This document shows positions 38,403 to 47,085 of a DNA stretch of 64,000 nucleotides, piece after piece. Source of the DNA: Hymenobacter duratus. GTDB taxonomy: Bacteria; Bacteroidota; Bacteroidia; Cytophagales; Hymenobacteraceae. The position numbers and the translations under genes are program-made. Where the stretch lies: the NCBI RefSeq assembly GCF_014698995.1, contig NZ_JACWZZ010000004.1, positions 372,001-436,000 of the forward strand. The letters run 5' to 3'. The notes under the pieces are model-generated. The model did no database searches, was not told the DNA's origin, and saw nothing but the letters and a program-made list of their open reading frames with translations. Position 1 is the first letter of the stretch, and every line of letters begins with the position of its first letter.

Positions 38403-39083
38403 ATGCACGTCCTGATTGTTGAAGATGAGAAAAGCCTGCACGAAGAAATGCGGCAGTTTTTGATTCAGTCCCAATACATCGTCGATTCCGCCTTTTCCTT
38501 CGCCGATGCGTCCGAAAAGGTCTTCGTGAACAGCTACGACTTTGTGCTGCTGGACCTGGGCCTGCCGGACGGCGACGGCCTGACCCTGCTCCGCGAAGCC
38601 CGCCAAAACGACCAGCAGGAAGCCTCATTTATCATTCTTACGGCCCGCGGCGACCTAGACGACCGGATCAAAGGCCTCGACTTGGGCGCCGACGATTATC
38701 TGCCCAAGCCCTTCTCGCTACTGGAGCTGCAGAGCCGAATGCAGGCCATCACGCGCCGTAAGTTTGGGTTGAAGCGCCAGGAGGTTGCGTTTGGGCAGGG
38801 CTTTCAGATGGATGTAACGGGACGCGTGCTGCGCCACGGCGAGCAGGAAGTGCCGCTCACCAAAAAGGAGTTTGACCTGCTCCACTACCTAGTGCTGCAC
38901 AAAAACCGGGTTCTGACGCGCCTGCAGCTGGGGGAGCACCTCTGGGGCAACGTGCTGGAAGACGACTCCGATTCCAATTACATTGATGTGCACATCAAGA
39001 ACATCCGCAAGAAACTCACGCCCTTCGCCCCCGCCGATTTTTTGGAAACGGTGCGCGGTATCGGCTATCGGGTGGCGGAGTAG
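38403..39083 (+). CDS. OmpR-family response regulator
   Basis: 226 residues: a receiver domain (1-118) with acidic pocket EDE, phosphoacceptor Asp51 in LLDLGLPDGDG, the conserved Thr-Ala pair and the KPF lysine, then a winged-helix DNA-binding domain (about 130-226) with the recognition elements ending GIGYRVAE. The histidine kinase gene follows 103 bases downstream and is presumably the partner. The signal sensed is unknown. Confidence 0.93.
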   Translation: MHVLIVEDEKSLHEEMRQFLIQSQYIVDSAFSFADASEKVFVNSYDFVLLDLGLPDGDGLTLLREARQNDQQEASFIILTARGDLDDRIKGLDLGADDYLPKPFSLLELQSRMQAITRRKFGLKRQEVAFGQGFQMDVTGRVLRHGEQEVPLTKKEFDLLHYLVLHKNRVLTRLQLGEHLWGNVLEDDSDSNYIDVHIKNIRKKLTPFAPADFLETVRGIGYRVAE

Positions 39084-39186
39084 GCGGCCGTCATCTGCTA
39101 CTGCCGCCCGTCCAGCAACACAGCCCTTTGTGGCCCCTCCAATTCTCGCTTAGTGAGCGAAGCAGCCCTCACTCCACCATCCGGCT

Positions 39187-40548
39187 ATGCGCTTAGAAGC
39201 GAAACTCGCCCTCTTTAATGCCCTCTCAAAGCTGCTGCTGGTGCTACTGGGGGCACTGGTGATTCCGCCGGTAGTGAGCCGGGTGGCCGTGTCGCACACC
39301 GACCAGCGCCTACATGAGAAGAAACAGGAAGTTCTAAGCCTCATTGCCCGCGACGGACTGGCCGCTTTTGTGCGGCAGGAGCAGGATGAGGCTTATGCCG
39401 ACTACAATATTCTGAAGCAGGAATACATTACGCTCACTCCGGAACAGGGCCCGGCCGTGGCGCTGCCAGAGGAAAAAGTTTTCGATGAGCAGCGGCAGGT
39501 GGATAAGCAAGTGGAAGACTTCCGGATTCTGAGCTACCGTTTCCTGGCCCAGGGCCGCCCCTACCGGCTCGAAATCGGCTCGTCGCTGGCCACGGTGGAG
39601 CTGCTGGAAGATACGCTGCGGCGGCTGGCGCTGTGGGTGCTTATCATCGGGGCCCTGCTGACCATTGCGACGGATGCCGCCTTTGCGCGCTTTCTGCTGC
39701 GGCCCCTGGGTGAGCTGATTACGCGCAAGCTGCGCAACGTGCGCCACCCTTCGGCTTTTCCGTTTGCCCCCATTCCCACCTCCACCACCGACTTCCGCCG
39801 CCTCGACGACAGCCTCAACGAAATGATGCGCCAGATCCAATCGGCGTTTGAAAAGGAGCGGGAGTTTATGAGCAATGTGTCGCACGAGCTGCTGACGCCG
39901 GTCAGTATTCTGCAGTCGAGGTTCGAGAACATGCTGCAGGACCCCGAGCTCAGCCATGCGCACTCGCTCAAAATCGTGGATTCGCAGAAAACGCTGTATC
40001 GCCTGCGCAACACCGTCCGGACGCTGCTGCTCATTGCCAATATCGAAAATGAGCAGTACCTGCGCGAGGACACCGTGTCGCTTTCGGCGGTGCTGGCCGA
40101 GGTAATCAACGAGTTGGATGACCGGCTGGCCCAGCGCGAATTGCACCTGCGCGTGCAGCTGGAGCCCGACTACGTGCTGACCCGCGGCAACCACACGCTC
40201 CTGTTTACGCTCCTGTTCAATTTGGTCAGCAACGCCATCAAGTACAACCGCTGGGGTGGCAACATCACCGTAACCGGCCAGCCCCTCCCCGGCCACGGCT
40301 ACCGCTTGGCCGTAGCCGACACGGGCCCCGGTATTGCGCCCGAAAACCTGCCGCATCTTTTCGACCGGTTCCGGCGGTTTCAGGCGGCCGGCGCGGCGGC
40401 CCCCGAAGGCTACGGCCTGGGCCTGCCCATTGCCCTCACTATTGCCACCTTCCACGAAGCTACGCTCACGGCTACCTCAGAAGTGAGCAAAGGCACGACG
40501 TTCGTGCTGGAATTTGGCGCGGGCCAGCAGTCGGCGGCAGCTAGCTGA
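39187..40548 (+). CDS. sensor histidine kinase
   Basis: 453 residues. Two membrane helices (about 12-33 and 138-162) flank a periplasmic sensor region of about 100 residues; a HAMP-like segment follows. The phosphoacceptor His233 lies in SNVSHELLTPVSIL, where the usual HELRTP has leucine for arginine. The ATP-binding domain has NAIKYNRWGG (N box), DTGPGIAPENLPHLFDRF (G1/F box) and GYGLGLPIA (G2). It should phosphorylate the response regulator encoded just upstream. Confidence 0.93.
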   Translation: MRLEAKLALFNALSKLLLVLLGALVIPPVVSRVAVSHTDQRLHEKKQEVLSLIARDGLAAFVRQEQDEAYADYNILKQEYITLTPEQGPAVALPEEKVFDEQRQVDKQVEDFRILSYRFLAQGRPYRLEIGSSLATVELLEDTLRRLALWVLIIGALLTIATDAAFARFLLRPLGELITRKLRNVRHPSAFPFAPIPTSTTDFRRLDDSLNEMMRQIQSAFEKEREFMSNVSHELLTPVSILQSRFENMLQDPELSHAHSLKIVDSQKTLYRLRNTVRTLLLIANIENEQYLREDTVSLSAVLAEVINELDDRLAQRELHLRVQLEPDYVLTRGNHTLLFTLLFNLVSNAIKYNRWGGNITVTGQPLPGHGYRLAVADTGPGIAPENLPHLFDRFRRFQAAGAAAPEGYGLGLPIALTIATFHEATLTATSEVSKGTTFVLEFGAGQQSAAAS

Positions 40549-40619
40549 AGCCAAATTCCTCATATAGTCTTCATGCAGAAGCAGGTAGCTTCGTGTTTCC
40601 ACCTGTTTCCTGCCACCTC

Positions 40620-40811
40620 ATGAAAACGAGTCTGCTGCTATTGCTGGGGCTGGCTGCTATACTGCTGCTGGGCTGGCTCCTGACGCATAGGCCCCCCGCG
40701 CCACACACTGTTATTGCCCACGGCAATGTGCCCGTACTGCACCGCACAACCGGGCAGGCCCTGCGGCGCGTCCGGCCGGGGCCGCCAACTTCGCAGCACC
40801 CCCGCCTGTAA
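40620..40811 (+). CDS. possible small membrane protein
   Basis: 63 residues from an ATG at 40620, 71 bases after the kinase gene. One hydrophobic helix (about 3-23, almost all leucine and alanine) is followed by a basic, proline-rich tail. No family recognised. Position suggests a co-transcribed regulator or accessory of the two-component system, but it could equally be a chance frame. Confidence 0.4.
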   Translation: MKTSLLLLLGLAAILLLGWLLTHRPPAPHTVIAHGNVPVLHRTTGQALRRVRPGPPTSQHPRL

Positions 40812-40857
40812 GGCACAGTAAGCCAGCTGTTGCTTCCGCAGGAAAACCAATGGGGGC

Positions 40858-41622
40858 CTATGGCTTAGTAAAACGCTGCCCGTTGAATTTCAGCGTCAGC
40901 CGGGGAGTAGCCTCCAGGCTTCGAAAGCCCCAGCGCGCCAGTAACCGGCGGGGTTCATCCTGAGGCTCATAATACTCGAAGTCAAACTCGGTTACATCGA
41001 GGCGTAATAGCTGCTGACGGACGTCAAACTCCATCGACACGTCGCACAGGCTTAGATAAGGACTTTGGTCGAAGGCTGGCGCGTCGAGTAGCAGATAATT
41101 TCCCTTCAGCTCCATCACGTATGCGATTCGCTGCATGCAGCGGCTGCTGCCCTGCTCGTCGGCCAGCAGCAGATAGAGCTTTCGGCCGGAGCTTTTCAGC
41201 TTGTGGATTTCATAAAACCCGGCTTCCAGCGCCGGCGCATAGGAAAAAAGCTGCCCTGCCTGGTTTTTCCACTGCATCACAGGCACATTCACCTGCCCAC
41301 GAGTGCCACCCGAATGGTAGTTGAATAGATATACCCGAAACTGCGCGGCATCTTTCGAGTCAACGGACAAATACAAGCCTAGCTTCCTGGCCTCGGCAGC
41401 CGAAAGCTCGTGGAATAACAGGTAGAGGGCTACCTGCCGGGCCGTTTTGGCAATCAGCAAGCCGCCATCCTCCTCGCCCTTGCTGGAAACGAGAGCAATA
41501 TTTTTCTTCAGCTCAGCCGCTGACGGGCTACCGCTGCCAGCTGGCTGCCCAAACCCGGCCACGCTGCCCGCCAGCAGGCCGAGCACCAGTACACCGAAGC
41601 GCATTATCCTGTTCATCATCAC
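40858..41622 (-). CDS. unknown exported protein
   Basis: 254 residues with a signal peptide (about 1-25, ending GFGQ). The mature part is alpha/beta with many strands (YLLLADEQGSSRCMQRIAYVMELKGNYLLLDAP) and ends with RLTLKFNGQRFTKP. No family recognised. It is convergent with the small membrane protein frame, leaving 46 bases between them. Confidence 0.75.
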   Translation of the reverse strand: MMMNRIMRFGVLVLGLLAGSVAGFGQPAGSGSPSAAELKKNIALVSSKGEEDGGLLIAKTARQVALYLLFHELSAAEARKLGLYLSVDSKDAAQFRVYLFNYHSGGTRGQVNVPVMQWKNQAGQLFSYAPALEAGFYEIHKLKSSGRKLYLLLADEQGSSRCMQRIAYVMELKGNYLLLDAPAFDQSPYLSLCDVSMEFDVRQQLLRLDVTEFDFEYYEPQDEPRRLLARWGFRSLEATPRLTLKFNGQRFTKP

Positions 41623-41710
41623 CCGCAGACTGCTATTACCGAGCTACCTAGCGCGAAAGATAGCAGCCCGACGACAGCAACATACCACCTGGCTGGCTGA
41701 AAACCAATGA

Positions 41711-41758
41711 AAACGCCGCCCGCCAAACCCTGCGTGGGTTCAACGGGCGGCGTTTGCT
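41711..41758 (-). terminator. terminator of surE
   Basis: Perfect 12-bp arms 41711-41722 and 41744-41755 just past the surE stop, with a second partial pairing inside the 21-base loop. On the reverse strand it runs into TTTTC. Confidence 0.75.
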
Positions 41759-41769
41759 TTTCCTGTCCC

Positions 41770-42639
41770 TTACCCCAGCCCTTCCGCCGACTCGCCGAGA
41801 GCGGGCGTGGCGCTGCCCAGGTGTGGCGCAGGCTTCTCCTGAACCGGAAGGCTGGGGCCGAGCTGCCAGCCGGCATTCATATTCCCGATGACGTGATGCG
41901 CCGTCAGATCGAACTGGCAGGGCACGATGGAGACGAAGTTGTTGGCCAGCGCCCACTCGTCGGTATCGGTGCCCTGGTCGAGGTTCACGAATTCGCCGAT
42001 CAGCCAGTAATAAGGGCGCTTGTACGGGTCGTGGCGCAGGTCGAACTCCTCCTGCCATTTGGCGCGGGCCTGGCGGCAGATCCGGATACCGGCAATAGGC
42101 GCCTCCGACTTCTTGGGAATATTAACGTTCAGAGCCGTTCCGGTCGGAACGCCGTGTTCCAGCGCCTGCCGGGCAATGTGCTCTACCCAGGCTTCGGCAT
42201 GCTCAAAATCGGCGTTGTGGCCATATTCGCAGAGCGAAAACCCGATGGCCGGCAGCCCTTCAATAGCGGCCTCAATGGCCGCCGACATCGTGCCCGAGTA
42301 CAGTACGTTCACCGACGAGTTGGACCCGTGGTTGATACCGGACACCACCAGGTCGGGCTGGCGGTCCTTCAGCACGTGGTGCTTGGCCAGCTTCACGCAG
42401 TCGGCAGGCGTGCCGCTGCACTCATATGACTCAATGCCCTCGAAAATGGTGCTAGGGTCGAGGCGCAGCGAAGTACCGATGGTAATGGCGTGGCCCATGC
42501 CGGACTGCGGCGAGTTGGGGGCTACCACCACCACTTCACCGATGCGGCGCATCACGCGTACCAGCGTGGCAATGCCGGGCGCAGTAATACCGTCGTCGTT
42601 GGAAATCAGAATCAGCGGTTTGCGGTTTGTGCTAGTCAC
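41770..42639 (-). CDS. surE: 5'/3'-nucleotidase SurE
   Basis: 289 residues, longer than the usual 250 because of an extended C-terminal tail (about 255-289). The SurE signature ILISNDDGITAPGI with the metal-binding Asp-Asp pair is at the N-terminus, followed by SGTPADCVKLA and SGINHGSN...YSGTMSAA. SurE removes phosphate from nucleoside 5'- and 3'-monophosphates and helps in stationary-phase survival. A TACCTTTG box lies 33 bases upstream. Confidence 0.95.
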   Translation of the reverse strand: MTSTNRKPLILISNDDGITAPGIATLVRVMRRIGEVVVVAPNSPQSGMGHAITIGTSLRLDPSTIFEGIESYECSGTPADCVKLAKHHVLKDRQPDLVVSGINHGSNSSVNVLYSGTMSAAIEAAIEGLPAIGFSLCEYGHNADFEHAEAWVEHIARQALEHGVPTGTALNVNIPKKSEAPIAGIRICRQARAKWQEEFDLRHDPYKRPYYWLIGEFVNLDQGTDTDEWALANNFVSIVPCQFDLTAHHVIGNMNAGWQLGPSLPVQEKPAPHLGSATPALGESAEGLG

Positions 42640-42671
42640 GGGCAGAACAGTGTGGTGAACGGAATGGATGC

Positions 42672-42679
42672 CAAAGGTA
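42672..42679 (-). promoter_or_regulatory. candidate -7 box (TACCTTTG) for surE
   Basis: Reverse-strand match to TAnnTTTG, 33 bases before the surE start. No -33 TTG visible. Confidence 0.45.
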
Positions 42680-42765
42680 CGCAGCCGATGGGCGGCGGCC
42701 CGCGGCGTACAGCAACCAGCCAGCCGAACGGCCAGCCGGGCTAACGCACACGCGGCTGTGGCCGT

Positions 42766-43461
42766 ATGCAGAGGATGCTGAACCGAATATCCCTGTTTGT
42801 ACCGGCGCTTTCCGTGGCCCTACTGACCAGCCTGCTCACCGCCTGCGACTCCCGCACCGCTTCTGAGTCCGGCGCCCCGCCCTTCGTGCCTCCTGCCGGC
42901 GCCACCGACCCGTCGGCCCTCCGGTCCGGGTCAACGGCGGTAGAAAAGAAGCCGGGCACGTCCGCAGGGGCCCTCCTTCCTGACTCTCTGCATCTTATCA
43001 GTCCCGGGCAGGCCGGGCGGCTGCGACTGGGAATGCGCGAAGCCCAGATCAAAAAGCTGATTTCGCCGGCCCTGCTCCGTGCTACCACCTACAATGACCA
43101 AGGCACGCTGCGGCCGGCCTACGAGATGCGCGACGCCCAGCAGCCCAATGCTCCGGCCTCCATCCTGCACCTCATCGGCGACTCGGCCACTGGCTACCGG
43201 CTGCGCCGCATCCGCCTCTACGACCCGCAATACCGCACGGCCGAAGGCATCGGGGTAGGCTCGCCGTTTGGGGCGGCCCGCCAGAATCTGGGCCTCACCA
43301 AAGTCCGCAACACGCCCGCCGGGTTTGCCGCCGTATCGGGCGAGGTGAAGATAGCCTGGGTCATCGACCCGAACTCACTACCCGACAAGCACCCCGAGGA
43401 AATGAGTTCCGCCGACATACCGCCCGCCGCCCGCATTACAGGGGTATTACTTTACCAGTAG
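42766..43461 (+). CDS. unknown lipoprotein
   Basis: 231 residues with a lipoprotein signal peptide ending LTAC (Cys27). A proline/serine-rich linker leads to a domain starting LISPGQAGRLRLGMREAQIKKL and containing RLRRIRLYDPQYRTAEGIGVGSPFGAARQNLG, a pattern of short repeated motifs where G and L positions alternate. No family recognised with confidence. An alternative ATG lies at 42775. Confidence 0.78.
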   Translation: MQRMLNRISLFVPALSVALLTSLLTACDSRTASESGAPPFVPPAGATDPSALRSGSTAVEKKPGTSAGALLPDSLHLISPGQAGRLRLGMREAQIKKLISPALLRATTYNDQGTLRPAYEMRDAQQPNAPASILHLIGDSATGYRLRRIRLYDPQYRTAEGIGVGSPFGAARQNLGLTKVRNTPAGFAAVSGEVKIAWVIDPNSLPDKHPEEMSSADIPPAARITGVLLYQ

Positions 43462-43573
43462 AGGACGCGGGCAAGGGATTGTAGTACATGATATTTCTTG
43501 TACTTTGCCAACGCAAGCCGTATTCCTTTCTGCGGCCTTACCCAATTCGTCACGCCGGCCTCCTGTACGCCCT

Positions 43574-44014
43574 ATGGTTCTGTTTGAAAACCGCTACCGC
43601 ACCCACGATTTTGGTCTGCTGCTTCTGCGAGTAGGTATCGGGGTCATGTTCACCATTCATGGCTACCCCAAGCTCGTTGGTGGCCCGGAAATGTGGGCAC
43701 AGGTAGGAGGCGTCATGAAGCTGGTGGGGCTGGACTTTGCGCCCGTGTTCTGGGGGTTTCTGGCCGCCGTAGCAGAAGCAGTAGGTGGGCAGCTGCTGGC
43801 CCTGGGCCTGTTTTTTCGGCTGGCCTGCGCCTTGCTGCTGGGCACCATGATGATGGCCACCATCATGCACGTCAGCTCTGGTGATGCCTTCGGGGCTTAT
43901 TCGCACGCGCTGGAATCGGCGTTTCTGTTTCTGGGGCTGCTGTTCACCGGTCCCGGCCGCTACAGCCTCGACCAGATGCTGTTTCCGTCGCGCACGCTGC
44001 GGCGGCTGTATTAA
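43574..44014 (+). CDS. DoxX-family membrane protein
   Basis: 146 residues, four predicted helices. The first helix carries LLLRVGIGVMFTIHGYPKLVGG, and GQLLALGLFFRLA lies in the third, both typical of DoxX. Function in the family is varied and mostly undefined; some members associate with quinone or thiol redox systems. The frame is open to a TTG at 43505, but the ATG at 43574 precedes the first recognisable residues (MVLFENRYRTHDFGLLLLR). Confidence 0.85.
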   Translation: MVLFENRYRTHDFGLLLLRVGIGVMFTIHGYPKLVGGPEMWAQVGGVMKLVGLDFAPVFWGFLAAVAEAVGGQLLALGLFFRLACALLLGTMMMATIMHVSSGDAFGAYSHALESAFLFLGLLFTGPGRYSLDQMLFPSRTLRRLY

Positions 44015-44095
44015 TCGGCGGCACTGTTTATCTGATTTAGCCGGAATGAGACGCTGCATGCACCGGAAGCCATTTGGTTTTCCTTCCTTTGCCGC

Positions 44096-45850
44096 ATGCT
44101 CTCCGTTCTGCTTTCTACCCTCCTGCTGACCTCGGCTCCGCCGAAAACCGACTGGCGCACGCCCTACGAGCTGGGCAACGGCACCACCACCACTACCTAC
44201 GCCGAGTGCATCCGCTACTATCAGAAGCTGGATGCCGCCTACCCCGAAATAACGATGCGCGCGGCCGGCTTCTCCGACAACGGCCTGCCGCTGCACGAAG
44301 TCGTGGTCAGCCTCGACGGCGACGCCGACCCGGCTTCGGTGCGGGCCAAAGGGCGCCGCGTGGTGTTTATCCAGAACGGCATTCACCCCGGCGAGCCAGA
44401 AGGTATTGACGCCGCCATGATGCTGGCCCGCGACTATGTGCAGCAGAAAAAGCTCCGGCAGCAGCTCACGGACATCACACTGGTTATCATCCCGATTTAT
44501 AACGTGGATGGCTCGCTGAACCGTAACTCCACGACCCGCACCAACCAGAACGGGCCCGAATCGTACGGCTTCCGCGGCAACGCCCGCAACCTCGACCTGA
44601 ATCGGGACTACATCAAGCAGGATTCGCGCAATGCCCGCTCGTTTGCGCAACTGTTTCAGCGCTGGCAGCCCGATGTGTTCGTGGACACGCACACCTCCAA
44701 CGGCGCCGACTACCAGCACACCATGACGCTCATTGCCACGCAGCCCGACAAACTGCACCCGGCCCTGAGCCAGTATATGCGCAGCCAACTGCTGCCCGCC
44801 CTCTACGGCGGCATGGCCAAGCGCAAAACCCCGATGACGCCCTACGTGGACTTCCAGGGCCGCACGCCGGATGCGCGGGGGCTGACGGGGTTTCTGGAAA
44901 CGCCCCGCTACTCCACCGGCTATACCACGCTGTTCAACACCATCGGCTTCGTGACGGAAACGCACATGCTGAAGGCGTATGCGCCCCGCGTGAAGGCCCA
45001 GTACGATTTCCTGGAGCTGCTGGTACAGGCCGTGGCGCAGCAGAAAGACGCGCTGGCTCAGGCCCGCACCGACGCCCGGCAGCAGCAGCAAACGCAAGCC
45101 ACCTTCCCACTGGCCTGGAAGCTGGACACTACTGCCGCCGAAAAAACCATGTTTCTGGGCTACGAGGGCCGCATGAAACCCAGCGACGTGAGCGGCCAGT
45201 CCCGCCTCTACTACGACCGGAAAGCGCCTTTCTCCCGGCAGATTCCCTACTACAACACGTTCCGGCCCACTGTGCAGGTGCAGCGGCCGGCGGCCTACCT
45301 CATTCCGCAGGCCTGGGGCGAGGTGCTGGAGCGCCTGCGCCTCTCGGGCGTGCAGCTGCGCCGCCTGCGCCGCGACACCACGCTCACGGCCGAAGTCTAC
45401 CACATCCAGGACTACAAAACCGGCCAGCGGCCCTACGAAGGCCACTACCTGCACACTGCAGTAGAAGTGCGCCCCACCCAGCAGCCGCTGGCCTTCCGCC
45501 AGGGCGACTACGTGGCGCTGCTCGACCAGCCCGCGGCCCGCTACCTCATCGAAACGCTGGAGCCGCAGGCCACCGACTCATTTTTTGCCTGGGGCTTTTT
45601 CGACGGCATTCTGCAGCAGAAAGAGTATTTCTCCGACTACGTGTTCGAGGATGTAGCGGCCACCCTACTCCGCCAGGACCCAGCGCTACGGGAACGGCTG
45701 GAAAAACTCAAGCAGCAAAACCCGGCCTTCGCGGCCAGCGGCGCGGCCCAGTTGGATTGGGTATACCGCCAGTCGCCGAACTACGAAAAGACCCACCTGC
45801 GCTACCCCGTGGCCCGCTGGCTGGGCGGCCCGCTCCCGACGGTGGAGTAA
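44096..45850 (+). CDS. M14-family zinc carboxypeptidase
   Basis: 584 residues with a short signal peptide (about 1-14). The catalytic domain has the zinc ligands His97 and Glu100 in IHPGEPEG and His199 in VDTHTSN, with the substrate-anchoring NARNLDLNRDY block (about 162-172) between them. The C-terminal half is a separate beta-rich region without a T9SS tail. Members remove C-terminal residues or act on peptidoglycan stem peptides. It is cotranscribed in direction with DoxX, 81 bases apart, and is followed by hairpin R3. Confidence 0.9.
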   Translation: MLSVLLSTLLLTSAPPKTDWRTPYELGNGTTTTTYAECIRYYQKLDAAYPEITMRAAGFSDNGLPLHEVVVSLDGDADPASVRAKGRRVVFIQNGIHPGEPEGIDAAMMLARDYVQQKKLRQQLTDITLVIIPIYNVDGSLNRNSTTRTNQNGPESYGFRGNARNLDLNRDYIKQDSRNARSFAQLFQRWQPDVFVDTHTSNGADYQHTMTLIATQPDKLHPALSQYMRSQLLPALYGGMAKRKTPMTPYVDFQGRTPDARGLTGFLETPRYSTGYTTLFNTIGFVTETHMLKAYAPRVKAQYDFLELLVQAVAQQKDALAQARTDARQQQQTQATFPLAWKLDTTAAEKTMFLGYEGRMKPSDVSGQSRLYYDRKAPFSRQIPYYNTFRPTVQVQRPAAYLIPQAWGEVLERLRLSGVQLRRLRRDTTLTAEVYHIQDYKTGQRPYEGHYLHTAVEVRPTQQPLAFRQGDYVALLDQPAARYLIETLEPQATDSFFAWGFFDGILQQKEYFSDYVFEDVAATLLRQDPALRERLEKLKQQNPAFAASGAAQLDWVYRQSPNYEKTHLRYPVARWLGGPLPTVE

Positions 45851-45874
45851 GGCGCCGATTGGCCGCCGCTTGAA

Positions 45875-45974
45875 GTCATTCCGAGCGCAGCCGAGGAATC
45901 TCGCTAGTGTGGTAATAAGTACCACCACAACCTCAGCTCAACACGCGAGATCCCTCGGCTGCGCTCGGAATGAC
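45875..45974. repeat. GTCAT-type intergenic hairpin, copy R3
   Basis: Arms 45875-45904 and 45945-45974 pair at 29 of 30 positions around 40 bases. The left arm starts GTCATTCCGAGCGCAGC. It lies between the M14 peptidase gene and the ABC transporter pair. Confidence 0.85.
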
Positions 45975-46039
45975 GTTCTAACGTGCGAAATGACGGTCTG
46001 ATATTGCAACCTCCTCTCTCTTCTCTCTAGCTTGCCCAC

Positions 46040-46936
46040 ATGCCCATCCTCGAACTTGAAAACCTTTCCAAAACCTACGGCGGCACTACGGCATTAAAGG
46101 GCCTGACGCTGCAGGTGGAGCCGGGCAGCGTGTATGGCCTGCTGGGCCCGAATGGCAGCGGCAAAACCACTACGCTGGGCATTGCGCTGGGCGTGCTGCG
46201 GGCTTCGAGCGGCACGGTGCGCTGGTTTGGGCAGGAACCGACGGCCGCTAACCGCCGCCGCATTGGAGCGCTGCTCGAAACGCCCAACTTCTTCCCCTAC
46301 CTTTCGGCCCGCCAAAACCTGCTGCTGGCCGCCGACGTGAAGCAGGCCGATACGCGTAGCGTAGATCAGGCACTGGACGCCGTGGGCCTGGGCACGCGCC
46401 AGCACGACGCGTTCCGGGGCTTTTCGCTGGGCATGAAGCAGCGGCTGGCCCTGGCCTCTACCCTGCTCGGCAGCCCCGAAGTATTGGTGCTCGATGAGCC
46501 TACCAACGGCCTCGATCCGCAGGGCATTGCCGAAGTGCGCAGCTTGGTGCAGCGCCTGGCAGCCGAGGGCAAAACCATCATTCTGGCCAGCCACCTGCTC
46601 GATGAGATAGAGAAAGTATGCACCCACGTAGCGGTGCTGCAGCGCGGCGAGCTTCGGGCAGCCGGGCCGGTCAGCAACATCCTGGCCACCGCCGACCGGG
46701 TGCTGCTCCGGCCTGCTCCCGACACTCCGGCCGCGCTGGTGCAGCAGGCGCTGGCCGCCCTGCCGTGGGTATCGGATGTGCGCCCGGAAACCGGCGGCAT
46801 CTTGAGCGCCGCTGTTGCGGCCAGCCATGGTCCGGCCGATGTCAATCGGGCCTTGTTTGAGCAGGGTATTGTGCTGGCCGGCCTCGAAATCCGCCACCGC
46901 AGCCTGGAGGCGCAGTTTCTTGAGCTAACCCGGTAG
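46040..46936 (+). CDS. ABC transporter ATPase (ABC-2 type exporter)
   Basis: 298 residues. Walker A GPNGSGKTTT near residue 36, signature FSLGMKQRL (130s), Walker B LVLDEPTNGLDP and the switch histidine in ASHLLDE are all present. The order and the extended C-terminus with repeated alanine/valine strands (about 215-298) match drug or lipid exporters of the ABC-2 (CcmA-like) group. The permease gene follows 149 bases downstream, so the pair forms one transporter; the cargo is unknown. Confidence 0.92.
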   Translation: MPILELENLSKTYGGTTALKGLTLQVEPGSVYGLLGPNGSGKTTTLGIALGVLRASSGTVRWFGQEPTAANRRRIGALLETPNFFPYLSARQNLLLAADVKQADTRSVDQALDAVGLGTRQHDAFRGFSLGMKQRLALASTLLGSPEVLVLDEPTNGLDPQGIAEVRSLVQRLAAEGKTIILASHLLDEIEKVCTHVAVLQRGELRAAGPVSNILATADRVLLRPAPDTPAALVQQALAALPWVSDVRPETGGILSAAVAASHGPADVNRALFEQGIVLAGLEIRHRSLEAQFLELTR

Positions 46937-47002
46937 TAGCGGGTGGTTGATTGCCGGTTGCTGATTGCAAAGGAGAAACCTTCTGCTTTCAGAACCATCC
47001 AT

Positions 47003-47013
47003 CCCCCCCCCCC
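47003..47013 (+). repeat. homopolymer of 11 C
   Basis: Eleven consecutive C between the ATPase and permease genes, 73 bases before the permease start codon. Such tracts are prone to replication slippage. Confidence 0.9.
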
Positions 47014-47085
47014 GACCTACTGGCAAGTGACAACTCTACCTGCCAGCAACGAACAACTGACCATCAGCATCCAACCATAATTCCT

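Noticed and set aside
39334..40455. 373-codon open frame opposite the histidine kinase
   Set aside because: Antisense shadow with no recognisable domain.
43550..45454. 634-codon open frame on the minus strand
   Set aside because: Antisense across the DoxX and M14 peptidase genes, with no family resemblance.
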